A stretch of DNA of 47,117 bases, taken from contig CAOKMR010000010.1 in assembly GCA_948469815.1 (NCBI GenBank), positions 1 through 47,117 on the forward strand, in the 5' to 3' direction. The notes beneath the pieces were generated by a model. The model was not told where the DNA came from and made no database searches. It saw only the letters and a list, made by a program, of their open reading frames with translations. Source of the DNA: an uncultured Clostridiaceae bacterium (lineage in GTDB: Bacteria; Bacillota; Clostridia; TANB77; CAG-508). This document shows positions 18,593 through 28,062 of this stretch, one piece after another. Made by a program: the position numbers and the translations under genes. Numbering within the stretch: position 1 is the stretch's first letter; the number at the start of each line of letters is the position of its first letter.

Positions 18593-20494
18593 ATGATAAA
18601 TTTTATAATGATATTATTAATAATAATAGTAGCGATTTTTGGAATCTATAAGCTAATTCAAAGTAAAAAAAATGCAAAAGAAGAACAAGATGTAGAAGTA
18701 GATGACAAAACATATTCTTTAGATGTAATGTCAAAATTTATAAAAAGAAGACTGGATGAAATTACAAAAATAAACCTTTATGATATAGGATTATCAGAAG
18801 AAGAACTAAAAAGAAGAAAGAATAAAAAATACGAATTAAAAAAAGCATTAAAAGGTTGTACATATGGAGATGTAAATGATAAAAAATATGTAAAAGGAAT
18901 AATGTTTGACTTACTACTTCAAGAATATGGAGTAAATGAAACTAATATATCAAAAGCAGTTCCATTTGATATTCCTTCATTATTAACACCACAAGATAAA
19001 TTCGATATACTTATATATAAATATAAGCAAGAATTTGGATATGAGGCATTAACTCAATTTATAAAAAAATATGATTTAGCGTCATTAAAATATATACAAG
19101 GTGATGCTAAACCTTGCTATGTTATAACATCACAAGAAATATGTGATATATTTGAAAAAGAACAAGTTCAATTAGAATTCGATGAAAAACTAGAAGTTGT
19201 AGTACAAAGAATATATCAGTACTATAAAGGATATAGTGCAATAGATGAAATAAGAGATATGAATATAGATGGTGTATCAGGAGGTGTTTCTGGGTTACCA
19301 GAATCTTTCCTAAGCCAAGTAGCACAAACAGACGGAGATTATTTAGGACAAGTACTAGATAATAAAGTACCAAGGTCATGTGATAGTATATGGATATTCT
19401 TCCAAGGAAAATCAATAAGACTTGAATTCCTTTCATTCGGTAGTGAAAGTGAATTAAAAAGAGTATGTCAAAACATATATAAATATAACAATCCAGGACA
19501 ATTATCAGACTCAAATGGTTATAAAATTAATGAAATGAAAGATGGTTCTCGTGTTGTTGTTGTTAGACCAAGTATGGCTGAAACATGGGCATTCTTTGTA
19601 AGAAAATTCGATGTAAAGCGTGCAACATTAGAACAAATTATTAAATGTGACGGCAAAGAAGAAGCAATAAATCTATTAAAATTCTTAGTAAAAGGAGCAA
19701 GAATCATATCACTTACAGGAGAGCAAGGTTGTGGTAAAACAACAATGCTAATGGCCATGATTGAAAATATATATGAAACTCTAAACATAAGGGTTCAAGA
19801 AACTGCATTTGAGTTACATTTAAGAAAAATATATCCAACAAGAAACATATTATCATTAAGAGAAACAGAAACAGTTTCTGGACAAGAGGGACTAGATGTT
19901 CAAAAGAAAACAGATGGTTCTGTTAATATCATAGGTGAGGTTGCAACAGACCCAGTAGCATCTTGGATGATACAAGCAGCCCAAGTTGCTTCAAAATTCA
20001 CATTATTTACACACCACGCTAAAACTTTTCCAAACTTAGTAACAGCACTAAGAAACTCTATGTTAAGAACAGGAGTATTCAAGGATGAAAAAACAGCAGA
20101 AGAGCAAGTTATACAAGTATTAAACTTTGACATTCATTTGGTAAAAGACTTTAGAGGAAGAAGATACATAGAAAGAGTAACAGAATGTGTTCCAATAGAA
20201 AATGCAAATCCATATACTAGAGATTATAGAAAAGAAAAAACTTTAGAAGGAAAAATAGAAAAATTCATGGATAATGCAACAAACTATTTCCAAAATGTCA
20301 CAGACAGACAAACATATGACTATGTTAATATAATGGAATTTAGAGGAGATGGTTATGTATTAACAAATAAAATCTCTGATAAAAATATAGAAGAAATGAG
20401 AATTAACATGGATGAAACAGATATAGAAGAATTTGATGCATTCATAGAAAGAAACTGGGGAAGCAAAGCAAAAAAGACAAAAGCGACTAAATAG
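18593..20494 (+). CDS. CpaF/TadA-like secretion ATPase, membrane-anchored
   Basis: This is the likely motor ATPase of the pilus-like system and the only protein of the cluster with an intact P-loop (SLTGEQGCGKTTML). The Walker B/His-box region is atypical: NIIGEVATDPVASWMIQAAQ where GEVRGGEA is usual, then TLFTHHAKTFPNLVTALRN. An N-terminal transmembrane helix (about residues 1-20), unusual for CpaF, would tether it to the membrane. The GTG at 18581 overlaps the AAAGGAG site, so ATG 18593 (11-nt spacing) is chosen. It sits between the ParA-like pair and the platform gene. Length is 633 aa from this start. Confidence 0.82.
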   Translation: MINFIMILLIIIVAIFGIYKLIQSKKNAKEEQDVEVDDKTYSLDVMSKFIKRRLDEITKINLYDIGLSEEELKRRKNKKYELKKALKGCTYGDVNDKKYVKGIMFDLLLQEYGVNETNISKAVPFDIPSLLTPQDKFDILIYKYKQEFGYEALTQFIKKYDLASLKYIQGDAKPCYVITSQEICDIFEKEQVQLEFDEKLEVVVQRIYQYYKGYSAIDEIRDMNIDGVSGGVSGLPESFLSQVAQTDGDYLGQVLDNKVPRSCDSIWIFFQGKSIRLEFLSFGSESELKRVCQNIYKYNNPGQLSDSNGYKINEMKDGSRVVVVRPSMAETWAFFVRKFDVKRATLEQIIKCDGKEEAINLLKFLVKGARIISLTGEQGCGKTTMLMAMIENIYETLNIRVQETAFELHLRKIYPTRNILSLRETETVSGQEGLDVQKKTDGSVNIIGEVATDPVASWMIQAAQVASKFTLFTHHAKTFPNLVTALRNSMLRTGVFKDEKTAEEQVIQVLNFDIHLVKDFRGRRYIERVTECVPIENANPYTRDYRKEKTLEGKIEKFMDNATNYFQNVTDRQTYDYVNIMEFRGDGYVLTNKISDKNIEEMRINMDETDIEEFDAFIERNWGSKAKKTKATK

Positions 20495-20523
20495 AAACTT
20501 AAGAGAGGAGGGCCTAATTAAAG

Positions 20524-22608
20524 ATGTCAACTAATACACTAAAATTTATAATAATTATATCTGTAGCTGTCTTTGGATTTATAGTTTTGGCATATATTTC
20601 CATAATGAAGAAAATAGACAAAAAAGATGTTAAACTTGCAAAACAGCTAAAAGAAGGAACAGAAACAAATAAATTTTCACTAGATATTATATATATGAAA
20701 TTATATACTATATACTTAAAAGTTCCAGGATTAAAAAGATATTTATTGAAAATAAGAAGAAGATTAGAAATTGTAAATATTCAAGATGAATATCAAACAA
20801 GAAAACAAGCCTCATCATCTTTAACAAAGGCACTTATATGGGTAATACCATTAACAATTCTTATAATTCTTATATCATCAAGTAATACATTATTAATGGT
20901 AACACTATTACTATTTGAAATATTTATAGTTGAGTCATTAGTAGAAGGAAATGTAAATAAATTAGATACCAAATTATTAAAACAACAAATAGAACTTTTT
21001 GCAGAAATAAGACATGCATATCATGAATCTAACATGGTTGAAGAAGCTATATATCAAGTAGCTCAAACAAATGAACAAGAAGTGGCTTTACAAACAGAAA
21101 AAATATATGAAATATTAATAGCAGATGATCCTGAAACAGAATTAGAGAAATACTATGATATTGCACCAAACAGTTATTTAAAAGAATTTGCAGGACTTTC
21201 ATATTTAACAAAAGAATTTGGAGATAGAAAAACAGATTCAGGTTCATCATTATATTTAAGAAACTTAAATAATATCACACAAGAAATGCAACTAGAAATA
21301 TTAAAAAGAGACAAATTAGACTATGTATTTCAAAGTTTATCAGTTATAGCATTAGTTGCAATTTTACTACTAGAGCCATTAAAAACATGGGCTATATCAA
21401 ACTTTACATTTGTAGAAAGTTTTTATAATGGAAAACTTGGAACAATAGCAGAATTATTAATTATGATTTTAACCATTATATGTTATGTCATGATTAGAAA
21501 AGTAAAAGACACAACCAAAAATAATACACAAGAAATAGGAAATGAAAACCCGTGGCAAGCAAAATTATATAAAAAGCCAATAACAAAAACAGTAGTCAAT
21601 GCATTTATGCCAAAGAAAAAGACAAAAGAATATATGAAAATTACAAAATTATTGAAAGATTCAGCATCACCTTTAAAAATTGAATGGATGTATGTAAATA
21701 AAATTGTAATGGCATTAGCAACATTTATAATATCAATATTTATATTTCTTTATGTACATGATGTAGCAACTAATTGGGGTTATGAAGAAGTATTAATGGA
21801 AGATGGAACTACTTCTATGATGATGTCTACTACACAGAAAAAGCAAGGAGAAAAAATAAGAGAAATAGATAATGCTCTATTAGATAAACTAAAAGGAAAG
21901 AATGGTATAACAAAAGAAAGAATTAGACTTGAATTAACTTTAATAGATTATTATGCAGATGCAGATGATAAAACTTTAGAAGAAGCAACAAATAGAGTAT
22001 ATACAAAACTAAAAACAATTAATGCAGAAAGTCAAATACAGTGGTATGAAATATTAATCTCAATGGGACTTTGTTCAGTTGCATATATGTTTCCAAATTT
22101 ATTATTGATTTTCCAAAAGAAGATGAGAGAAATAGAAATGGAAGATGAGGTAATGCAATTCCAAACAATTATACTTATGCTTATGAAAATTGAGAGGGTA
22201 AACGTTGAAATGATATTAGAATGGATAGAAAGATATTCTAATATATTCAGAGTTCCAATATCAAAGTGTGTTAATAACTATGAAAGTGGAGCATGGGAAG
22301 CTTTAGAAGAATTAAAAGAAGATGCTACATATCCTAAATTTGTAGGAATAGTGGAAAGTTTACAGGCAGCAGTAGAAAAAATACCGATAAAAGAAGCATT
22401 TGATGAATTAGAAACAGAAAGAGAATATTATAAAGAAAAAAGAAAAGAGTCAAATGAACAATTAATTAGTAAAAAAGGTTTGATAGGAAAAATATTTGGA
22501 TTTACTCCAATGATAGCACTATTTGTAGTATATTTAATAGCACCATTAGTTATATTAGGACTTATGAATATGGGGTCTTCTATGTCTGCTATGCAATCCA
22601 TGGTATAA
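20524..22608 (+). CDS. TadB/TadC-like inner-membrane platform protein
   Basis: This 694-aa protein has about seven hydrophobic segments, arranged as two halves. Each half has a cytoplasmic helical domain and membrane helices like the T2SSF/TadB-TadC fold. In Tad systems TadB and TadC are separate proteins of roughly 300 aa; here one polypeptide appears to do both jobs. This is the membrane platform that works with the CpaF-like ATPase 29 bp upstream. The C-terminus (VVYLIAPLVILGLMNMGSS) is a membrane helix. It has a GAGAGGAGGG site. The assignment rests on topology, length and position more than on motifs. Confidence 0.75.
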   Translation: MSTNTLKFIIIISVAVFGFIVLAYISIMKKIDKKDVKLAKQLKEGTETNKFSLDIIYMKLYTIYLKVPGLKRYLLKIRRRLEIVNIQDEYQTRKQASSSLTKALIWVIPLTILIILISSSNTLLMVTLLLFEIFIVESLVEGNVNKLDTKLLKQQIELFAEIRHAYHESNMVEEAIYQVAQTNEQEVALQTEKIYEILIADDPETELEKYYDIAPNSYLKEFAGLSYLTKEFGDRKTDSGSSLYLRNLNNITQEMQLEILKRDKLDYVFQSLSVIALVAILLLEPLKTWAISNFTFVESFYNGKLGTIAELLIMILTIICYVMIRKVKDTTKNNTQEIGNENPWQAKLYKKPITKTVVNAFMPKKKTKEYMKITKLLKDSASPLKIEWMYVNKIVMALATFIISIFIFLYVHDVATNWGYEEVLMEDGTTSMMMSTTQKKQGEKIREIDNALLDKLKGKNGITKERIRLELTLIDYYADADDKTLEEATNRVYTKLKTINAESQIQWYEILISMGLCSVAYMFPNLLLIFQKKMREIEMEDEVMQFQTIILMLMKIERVNVEMILEWIERYSNIFRVPISKCVNNYESGAWEALEELKEDATYPKFVGIVESLQAAVEKIPIKEAFDELETEREYYKEKRKESNEQLISKKGLIGKIFGFTPMIALFVVYLIAPLVILGLMNMGSSMSAMQSMV

Positions 22609-22619
22609 AATTGAAACAT

Positions 22620-22815
22620 AATTGTCCATTGGCGTTGTTGCTACTCAGTCGATTTCCATTCAACGTACACCAGTATAGTAAAATTCGCTATGCGAATTTT
22701 TCATACGTTACTCGCAAAAGTATAAAATTAAATAAACTCATTTATTACTTTTATACTTTTGCTCGCTTCATCGACTCATGGAATATCTCCTTCGTGCGCC
22801 TAGCCAAAAAACAAT
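22620..22815. repeat. MITE-like palindromic element, copy 3
   Basis: This 196-bp element has ends AATTGTCCATTGGC and GCCAAAAAACAAT matching copy 1, an inner stem containing CAACGTACACCAGTA, and a long AAAGTATAAA...TTTATACTTT stem. A spurious ORF (22611-22862) crosses it. It separates the platform gene from the first pilin gene. Confidence 0.7.
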
Positions 22816-22834
22816 GTAGAAAGGGGGAATGTGT

Positions 22835-23521
22835 ATGGAAAATGCAGCAAAAGGATTACTAATGGCAGGAGGAATGCTTCTTGCGGTAATAGTAATTTCA
22901 CTATTCATATATGGATACACAAATGTAACCCATTTAGCAGAAGCAGATCAGAATAAAGAATTGCTAGAAGAAATACAAGAATATAATCAACAATATTTAG
23001 CCTATAATAAAAGTGCTATGTATGGAACAGATGTAATATCTATTTTAAACTTAGCAATAAGTAATAATAAACTAAACAATGTACAAAATACCCCTAATGA
23101 CCAGCTTTTTATAGATATAGCCTTTAAACTAAATGAACCAATAGAGGATACAGCATATAAATATACATATAATACTAGAACTAATCTTTATGAGGTTATA
23201 AAAATGGTTGGAGACTCTCGAATAGCGACATATGGTGTAAGTAATTTTGAATTTACAAATCTGAATACATATTATAGCCTGAGTAATAATTTAGAACCAA
23301 TAACTGCATTTGTAAAATCATCAGATGAACGAACAGAGCAAAAAAACATAACAAAAACTGATAGAGATACTAATACTGTACTTGAATATACAATTACATA
23401 TAAGGGAATAGCAGATTTTAAAAGAAAGACCTTTAAATGTTCAAAAGTAGAATATGATCAATTTGGTAGAGTAAAAAAACTACAATTTGAACAGATTAGA
23501 GCGTCATCATATGGAGGATAA
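22835..23521 (+). CDS. Pilin-like protein, MENA family
   Basis: This 228-aa protein has an immediate N-terminal hydrophobic helix (MENAAKGLLMAGGMLLAVIV) and a soluble C-terminal domain. It shares the MENAxKxLL start and the YNQQYLAYN...GTDVISIL motif with its neighbours, which marks a paralogous pilin-like family. ATG 22835 is preferred over ATG 22829 because its spacing from AAGGGGG is 7 nt and it gives the family start. No classical prepilin leader precedes the helix. It is the first of six consecutive small secreted or membrane genes following the pilus assembly genes. Confidence 0.75.
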   Translation: MENAAKGLLMAGGMLLAVIVISLFIYGYTNVTHLAEADQNKELLEEIQEYNQQYLAYNKSAMYGTDVISILNLAISNNKLNNVQNTPNDQLFIDIAFKLNEPIEDTAYKYTYNTRTNLYEVIKMVGDSRIATYGVSNFEFTNLNTYYSLSNNLEPITAFVKSSDERTEQKNITKTDRDTNTVLEYTITYKGIADFKRKTFKCSKVEYDQFGRVKKLQFEQIRASSYGG

Positions 23522-23527
23522 AATTTA

Positions 23528-24019
23528 ATGGAAAATGCATCAAAAGCATTATTAATAGCGGGAGAAGTATTAATTGGTTTAATAGTACTAAGTATATTTG
23601 CTTTTGCATTTCAAAAGGCATATGAATTTGCAGAGACTATTCAAGACAGGTCTACACAGCAAAAAATTGTAGCCTTTAATACACAATATACCAAATATGC
23701 AACAGGTACAAATAGATATATATACTCTGAAGATGTAGTAACATTAATAGAGCAAGTAATAAACTGGAACAAGACAACAGCTATTGATAGTGAAAAAATT
23801 GAATTATTTGTAAAAGATGAAACAGGAAACGTATTATATTCAACATATAATAGAACCGAATTCTTAGAACAGTATAAATTAAGAGGAGATCCTAGCCATG
23901 CAGAAGAAAAGGAATTTAGATTTTCTTGTAATGTAGAAATGAATTCATCATCTGGTAGAGTAAATAAAATAACAATACAGAGGCGAGGAGAGAGAGAACT
24001 TGAAATAACGGAGAGGTAA
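23528..24019 (+). CDS. Pilin-like protein, MENA family
   Basis: This 163-aa protein begins MENASKALLIAGEVLIGLIV, a hydrophobic helix from residue 7. It then has the family motif AFNTQYTKY...SEDVVTLIEQVI and a beta-rich C-terminus ending in VNKITIQRRGERELEI. It starts 6 bp after the preceding gene and is probably a minor pilin. Recognition is by paralogy inside this cluster; I do not know a named family. Confidence 0.75.
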   Translation: MENASKALLIAGEVLIGLIVLSIFAFAFQKAYEFAETIQDRSTQQKIVAFNTQYTKYATGTNRYIYSEDVVTLIEQVINWNKTTAIDSEKIELFVKDETGNVLYSTYNRTEFLEQYKLRGDPSHAEEKEFRFSCNVEMNSSSGRVNKITIQRRGERELEITER

Positions 24020-24021
24020 TC

Positions 24022-24465
24022 ATGAAAAAAGGAATTATTATATTAATAATTTTATTAATAATCGCAATTGTACCAATAATGTTAATAATATCGAAATACA
24101 AAGCAGAAAGAAATGAGGTAAACAAATTTAACTTAGAATATGAACAATATAGAGATAAGACTATATATGGTACTAATATTGGTTCATTAATAAACTATGC
24201 AATAAATAATAATGAAAAATATAATATAGAAAAAGACAAAAACGGAAATTATATAGATGATGATAAATACTGTATGAGAATAGAAATAAAAATGGTAAGT
24301 TCAGAAGACGAAGAAAAAATGATAACATATGCAATGGAAACAATAAGCTCATTAGGAACACAAAGATTTGTAAAAAACTTTAATGTATTAGACTTTAAAT
24401 GTGTTGACATAAACTATAATTCATATGGGAGAGTAAATAAACTAGTATTTGAACTAATAGGTTAA
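24022..24465 (+). CDS. Pilin-like protein, diverged N-terminus
   Basis: This 147-aa protein has an N-terminal helix (MKKGIIILIILLIIAIVPIM) followed by KFNLEYEQYRDKTIYGTNI and SLINYAINN, the same FNxxYxxY...GTxxxSLI motif as its neighbours. It lacks the MENAxKALL start, so the motif and not the leader defines the family. Its ATG lies 2 bp after the preceding stop, using the GAGAGG at that gene's end. Confidence 0.72.
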   Translation: MKKGIIILIILLIIAIVPIMLIISKYKAERNEVNKFNLEYEQYRDKTIYGTNIGSLINYAINNNEKYNIEKDKNGNYIDDDKYCMRIEIKMVSSEDEEKMITYAMETISSLGTQRFVKNFNVLDFKCVDINYNSYGRVNKLVFELIG

Positions 24466-24503
24466 AAACAGTATAATTGCTCATGAATAGCTAAAAATTT
24501 CTA

Positions 24504-24532
24504 TTGACTTTAGACCTAATTTATGCGATAAT
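24504..24532 (+). promoter_or_regulatory. Internal sigma-A promoter before the major pilin candidate
   Basis: TTGACT (24504-24509), 17 bp, GATAAT (24527-24532), 90 bp upstream of the gene at 24622. A dedicated promoter and longer leader would fit a highly expressed pilin. Confidence 0.65.
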
Positions 24533-24621
24533 AATAATAGGTGAAAAAAGATTTTAATGTTGCTTTATGTAAAATAAAGTATAAATATAAAACTAAAAAT
24601 ATATCAAAGGAGGAATAAAAA

Positions 24622-25113
24622 ATGGAGAATGCGTCAAAAGCGTTATTAATAGCAGGAGCTATTTTAATTTGTATAGTATTAATTAGTGTAGGAATGATGA
24701 TAGTAAGTTCAGCAACAGATGTTGTAGACTCATCAACAGATACAACAAAAAGCCAAGCAGTACAAGCATTCAATTCTACATTTAATAATTATCAAGGAAA
24801 TCAAAAAGGTTCAGCAATAAAAACTTTATTAGAAACAATCTCTACAAGTAATTCTACAAATGCTAGTGGACATAAAATAGGAGTTACTCTAGACGACAAG
24901 TGGAGTAACGAGACAACTAATACTCTGCACTTAGGTGTAGAGGCGGGGAGAACTACTTCCACTGCTGAACTTACATCTCCAGTTGGTACTGTAACCCCTA
25001 GCCAGATAAGTTCAGCGGCAGCAGAAATAGTAAGTTCTGGAAAATATAAGGTAAAGGTAACAAATAAAGATGCTGAAGGATATATACTGGATATTTATAT
25101 AGAAAGAAAATAG
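24622..25113 (+). CDS. Pilin-like protein, candidate major pilin
   Basis: This 163-aa protein begins MENASKALLIAGAILICIVL. Its soluble domain is rich in Ser, Thr, Ala and Gly (STDTTKSQAVQAFNSTFNNY; AELTSPVGTVTPSQISSAAA), typical of exposed pilin surfaces. It retains the AFNxxFxxY...IKTLLETI family motif. It has its own promoter and the strongest ribosome binding site of the set (AAAGGAGG), so it is my candidate for the most abundant subunit. It has no Cys pair. Confidence 0.75.
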   Translation: MENASKALLIAGAILICIVLISVGMMIVSSATDVVDSSTDTTKSQAVQAFNSTFNNYQGNQKGSAIKTLLETISTSNSTNASGHKIGVTLDDKWSNETTNTLHLGVEAGRTTSTAELTSPVGTVTPSQISSAAAEIVSSGKYKVKVTNKDAEGYILDIYIERK

Positions 25114-25152
25114 ATAAAAAGGGATAAATTTATCTATTAAGGAGGGAGTTAA

Positions 25153-26019
25153 ATGGAGAATGCAGCTGAAGCTTTAAAAATGTTTTTTGCAGTATTTGTA
25201 TTTGCATTAGCTTTAAGTGTATTTTTCCGAATGACTTCCATTGCAAAAGACACTTCTGACATGATATTTACTGCAATAGACAAAACCACATATGTAAATT
25301 ACAATGCGGATACAAGTAATGGAGCAAATAGAAAAGTAAAATTTCAGGATATGATACCAACAATATATAGGTATGCACAAGAAGGATATGGTGTTACAAT
25401 AATAGATGGTAATGAAATTGTAGCAAGATTTGACTTAGACACTGAATCACAAGTGTCTAGTTGTCTTTGGAATTATAGGTATGATAGTGCTTCTACAAGT
25501 GAACAATCAAAAAGTGATGCTATAAAGAATGAAATATGTGAGTACTTAAATAAAAATATTATAGAAAAAGTAAATAATTTAAATCCACATATAACAACCA
25601 TGACTTATTTAGATGGAAATTCTTTAGATACACTAATAAAGAACATATATAAAACAGGAGAAACAGATCCTAGAAAAGATCCAGTATATACATCATGGTT
25701 AACATCGAATACATATCAAAATAATAATGTGACACAAAGAATAAATTGTGATATGTATGGAGGAAGTACAAACTTTAGTTTAAGGAACCCAGGAATAAAT
25801 GAAAACGATATAAAATATATAGCAGGAAAACATAAAGCTGTATGCGAAGGAAGAGGTTTATTAGAGAAGTACAAAGATGCTAATTTTACAGAATCTATAG
25901 TACAAATAGACAGAAATGAATACATTGAAGATGAAAATGGTAACAAAACCGATTTATTAGTATTTGGAACAATTCGTTATACTAAAAAGAGAGAAATAAT
26001 TTATGTAAAAAATAACTAA
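25153..26019 (+). CDS. Large pilin-like protein
   Basis: This 288-aa protein begins MENAAEALKMFFAVFVFALA and has the longest soluble domain of the set. That domain has four Cys (two in the middle, CLWNY and NEICEYL, and two later, INCDMYGG and AVCEGRG). A tip adhesin or minor pilin is possible from its size and position. It has an AAGGAGGGAG site. I do not recognise any outside family. Confidence 0.7.
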   Translation: MENAAEALKMFFAVFVFALALSVFFRMTSIAKDTSDMIFTAIDKTTYVNYNADTSNGANRKVKFQDMIPTIYRYAQEGYGVTIIDGNEIVARFDLDTESQVSSCLWNYRYDSASTSEQSKSDAIKNEICEYLNKNIIEKVNNLNPHITTMTYLDGNSLDTLIKNIYKTGETDPRKDPVYTSWLTSNTYQNNNVTQRINCDMYGGSTNFSLRNPGINENDIKYIAGKHKAVCEGRGLLEKYKDANFTESIVQIDRNEYIEDENGNKTDLLVFGTIRYTKKREIIYVKNN

Positions 26020-26060
26020 TGCACTTTTGTTTAAACACTATATAGAAGGAGGTAATTTAA

Positions 26061-26579
26061 ATGGGAGATTCTTTAATTACTATTGTAACAATAATTTTAG
26101 CAGCAATACTATTATTTGTATTTCCAATGATAACAATAGCAGATAGAACAGATGATATATCGCAAATAGCAGTGCAAACAGCTACTGTAGACTTTGTAGA
26201 TAGTGTAAGAGAAACTGGGAAAATAACACAAGACAATTACGATAACTTTATAGAAAAAATTAATTCTACCGGGAATACATATACAGTAGATTTAGAATTA
26301 AGACGTTTAGATGAAAATCCAAGTAAAAAAACAGCTAGTGCTAATGAGCAAAGAATAGGTGAAAATACATATTATTCAATCTATACAACACAAATCGAAG
26401 ATGAAATTAATTCAGGGACATTATATTTAAAACAAGGAGATATGTTTTCAGCAGGAGTAATAAACAGTAATCAAACCTTAGCAGAAGTTTTAAAAAACTT
26501 TTTCTATCAAGTAACAGGGAATAGTGCAAATACAATAACAGCAAAGCATGCAGGCGTAGTAATGATAGATGGACAATAG
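26061..26579 (+). CDS. Small membrane-anchored pilin-like protein
   Basis: This 172-aa protein has an N-terminal helix (LITIVTIILAAILLFVFPMI) followed by ADRTDDISQIAVQTATVDFVD and a beta-rich domain. It lacks the MENA start and the FNxxYxxY motif. It is the last gene of the pilin run, closed by a strong terminator. Its role in the apparatus is inferred from position alone. Confidence 0.68.
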   Translation: MGDSLITIVTIILAAILLFVFPMITIADRTDDISQIAVQTATVDFVDSVRETGKITQDNYDNFIEKINSTGNTYTVDLELRRLDENPSKKTASANEQRIGENTYYSIYTTQIEDEINSGTLYLKQGDMFSAGVINSNQTLAEVLKNFFYQVTGNSANTITAKHAGVVMIDGQ

Positions 26580-26590
26580 AATAAAAAAAG

Positions 26591-26622
26591 AAAGACACAA
26601 ACACATCGTGTCTTTTTTTTTA
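26591..26622 (+). terminator. Intrinsic terminator of the pilin operon
   Basis: The stem AAAGACAC (26591-26598)/GTGTCTTT (26608-26615) has a 9-nt loop and runs into ten consecutive T. Confidence 0.85.
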
Positions 26623-26772
26623 TATTATATGGGCACCTTTTTGGAGAATGCCTACGATAAAAGTAAATTATTACCATCCCAAATGTAATGCTTATATCTA
26701 TATGTAAAAATAAAAATATAATAGACGTTTAAAACACAAAATTAATGGTTATCCTATAAAAGAGGTATCCAT

Positions 26773-28033
26773 ATGAAAAATAAAAAGAAAATTTTAATAT
26801 CAACAATAATTAGTATTTTATTAATAGCATTAATATATGTAAGTGACATAACAAATATTCCAGATAATATTATATTATTTAAAGAAGAAGAACTAAATAT
26901 AAATACTATATTTGGAATGAGTGTAAAAGCTCTAGAGACATCTAATACAGATATTGATACAACACAAAGTGGAGAAATAATTCAAGCATCTAGTGGAAGC
27001 TATGTAAATAAAGAAGAGAACATAAATGTTGGAATAAATCTATTTGGAATAAAAGTAAAAGAAGTATCAGTAAATGTAATAGATGACATAGAAGTAGTAC
27101 CATTAGGCGGATTAATAGGAATGAAATTATATACAAATGGTGTATTAGTAGTAGGGATGTCAGAAATTTATGGGCAAAACAACCAAGTATATAGGCCATA
27201 TGAAAACACTGGAATAAAAGAAGGAGACACAATAACGAAAATAAACGATGAATATATAGTATCAACAGAAGACATGACAGAATGCATAAATGCTTCACAA
27301 GGGAAAGAAATAAAAATTACTTATATCCATAATAACAAAACATTAGAAACTAATATAACCCCTATAGAAACTGATAAAAATAATTATAAAGTAGGTTTAT
27401 GGGTTAGAGACACAGCGGCACGGAGTTGGCACTGCTACGTTCTATGATAGAAATACAGGAAAAGTTGCAATGTTAGGACATGGAATATTAGATGTAGATA
27501 CAGAAGAATTGATAGACATATCAGATGGTAAAGTAACAAACACAAGTGTAGTATCAATCATAAAGGGGGAAAATGGAAAAACAGGAAGAATACAGGGAAT
27601 AGTAGAAGGGCAGAAAGAAATAGGAACAATTTCAAAAAATACTTATTATGGAGTATATGGAAAATTATATAATACAGGTGAGATAAAAGGGAATACATCG
27701 AAATCAGTAAAAATTGCACTAAGAAATGAAATTCAGGCAGGTGAGGCGACATTAATGTGTGCATTAGATAATGGAGAAGTAAAAGAATATACTGTAGAGA
27801 TACAAAAAATATATTTAAACAATAACTCAAACAATAAAAGTATGTTATTAAAAGTAACAGATGAAGAATTATTAGAAAAAACAGGAGGAATAATACAAGG
27901 AATGAGTGGTAGTCCGATAATACAAAATGGAAAGTTAATAGGAGCATTAACACATGTACTAGTGCAGAACCCAACACAAGGGTATGCTGTTTTTTCAGAT
28001 ATAATGGTAAAACAAATGAACGAAAATAATTAA
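26773..28033 (+). CDS. spoIVB: SpoIVB sporulation peptidase, read through one CGG +1 shift
   Basis: SpoIVB is the forespore-secreted S55 serine protease that triggers pro-sigma-K processing. A transmembrane N-terminus is followed by a PDZ domain (GIKEGDTITKINDEYI) and the S55 domain. Reading is continuous only if the C of in-frame CGG 27421-27423 is skipped, turning DTAA-CGG into VRDTAAGVGTATFYD, the conserved family motif. The restored protein is 419 aa. Its catalytic residues then fall at His236 (MLGHGI), Asp363 (VTDEE) and Ser378 (GMSGSP), the numbers I recall for B. subtilis SpoIVB, so length and register fit exactly. An ordinary annotation would call this a split pseudogene. It is monocistronic with a terminator at 28063-28105. 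Confidence 0.93.
27421..27424 (+). other. CGG +1 recoding site in spoIVB (codon 217)
   Basis: In-frame CGG is followed by A. Skipping C reads GGA (Gly) and continues the S55 motif RDTAAGVGT; zero frame ends after 8 codons. It is the only in-frame CGG I found in the chromosomal genes of this window. Confidence 0.85.
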
Positions 28034-28062
28034 AATAAATTGGTTAAGCAAGAAAAATATAA

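Noticed and set aside
22611-22862. 83-aa ORF between the platform and pilin genes
   Set aside because: It runs across a palindromic repeat, has no ribosome site and overlaps the true pilin start.
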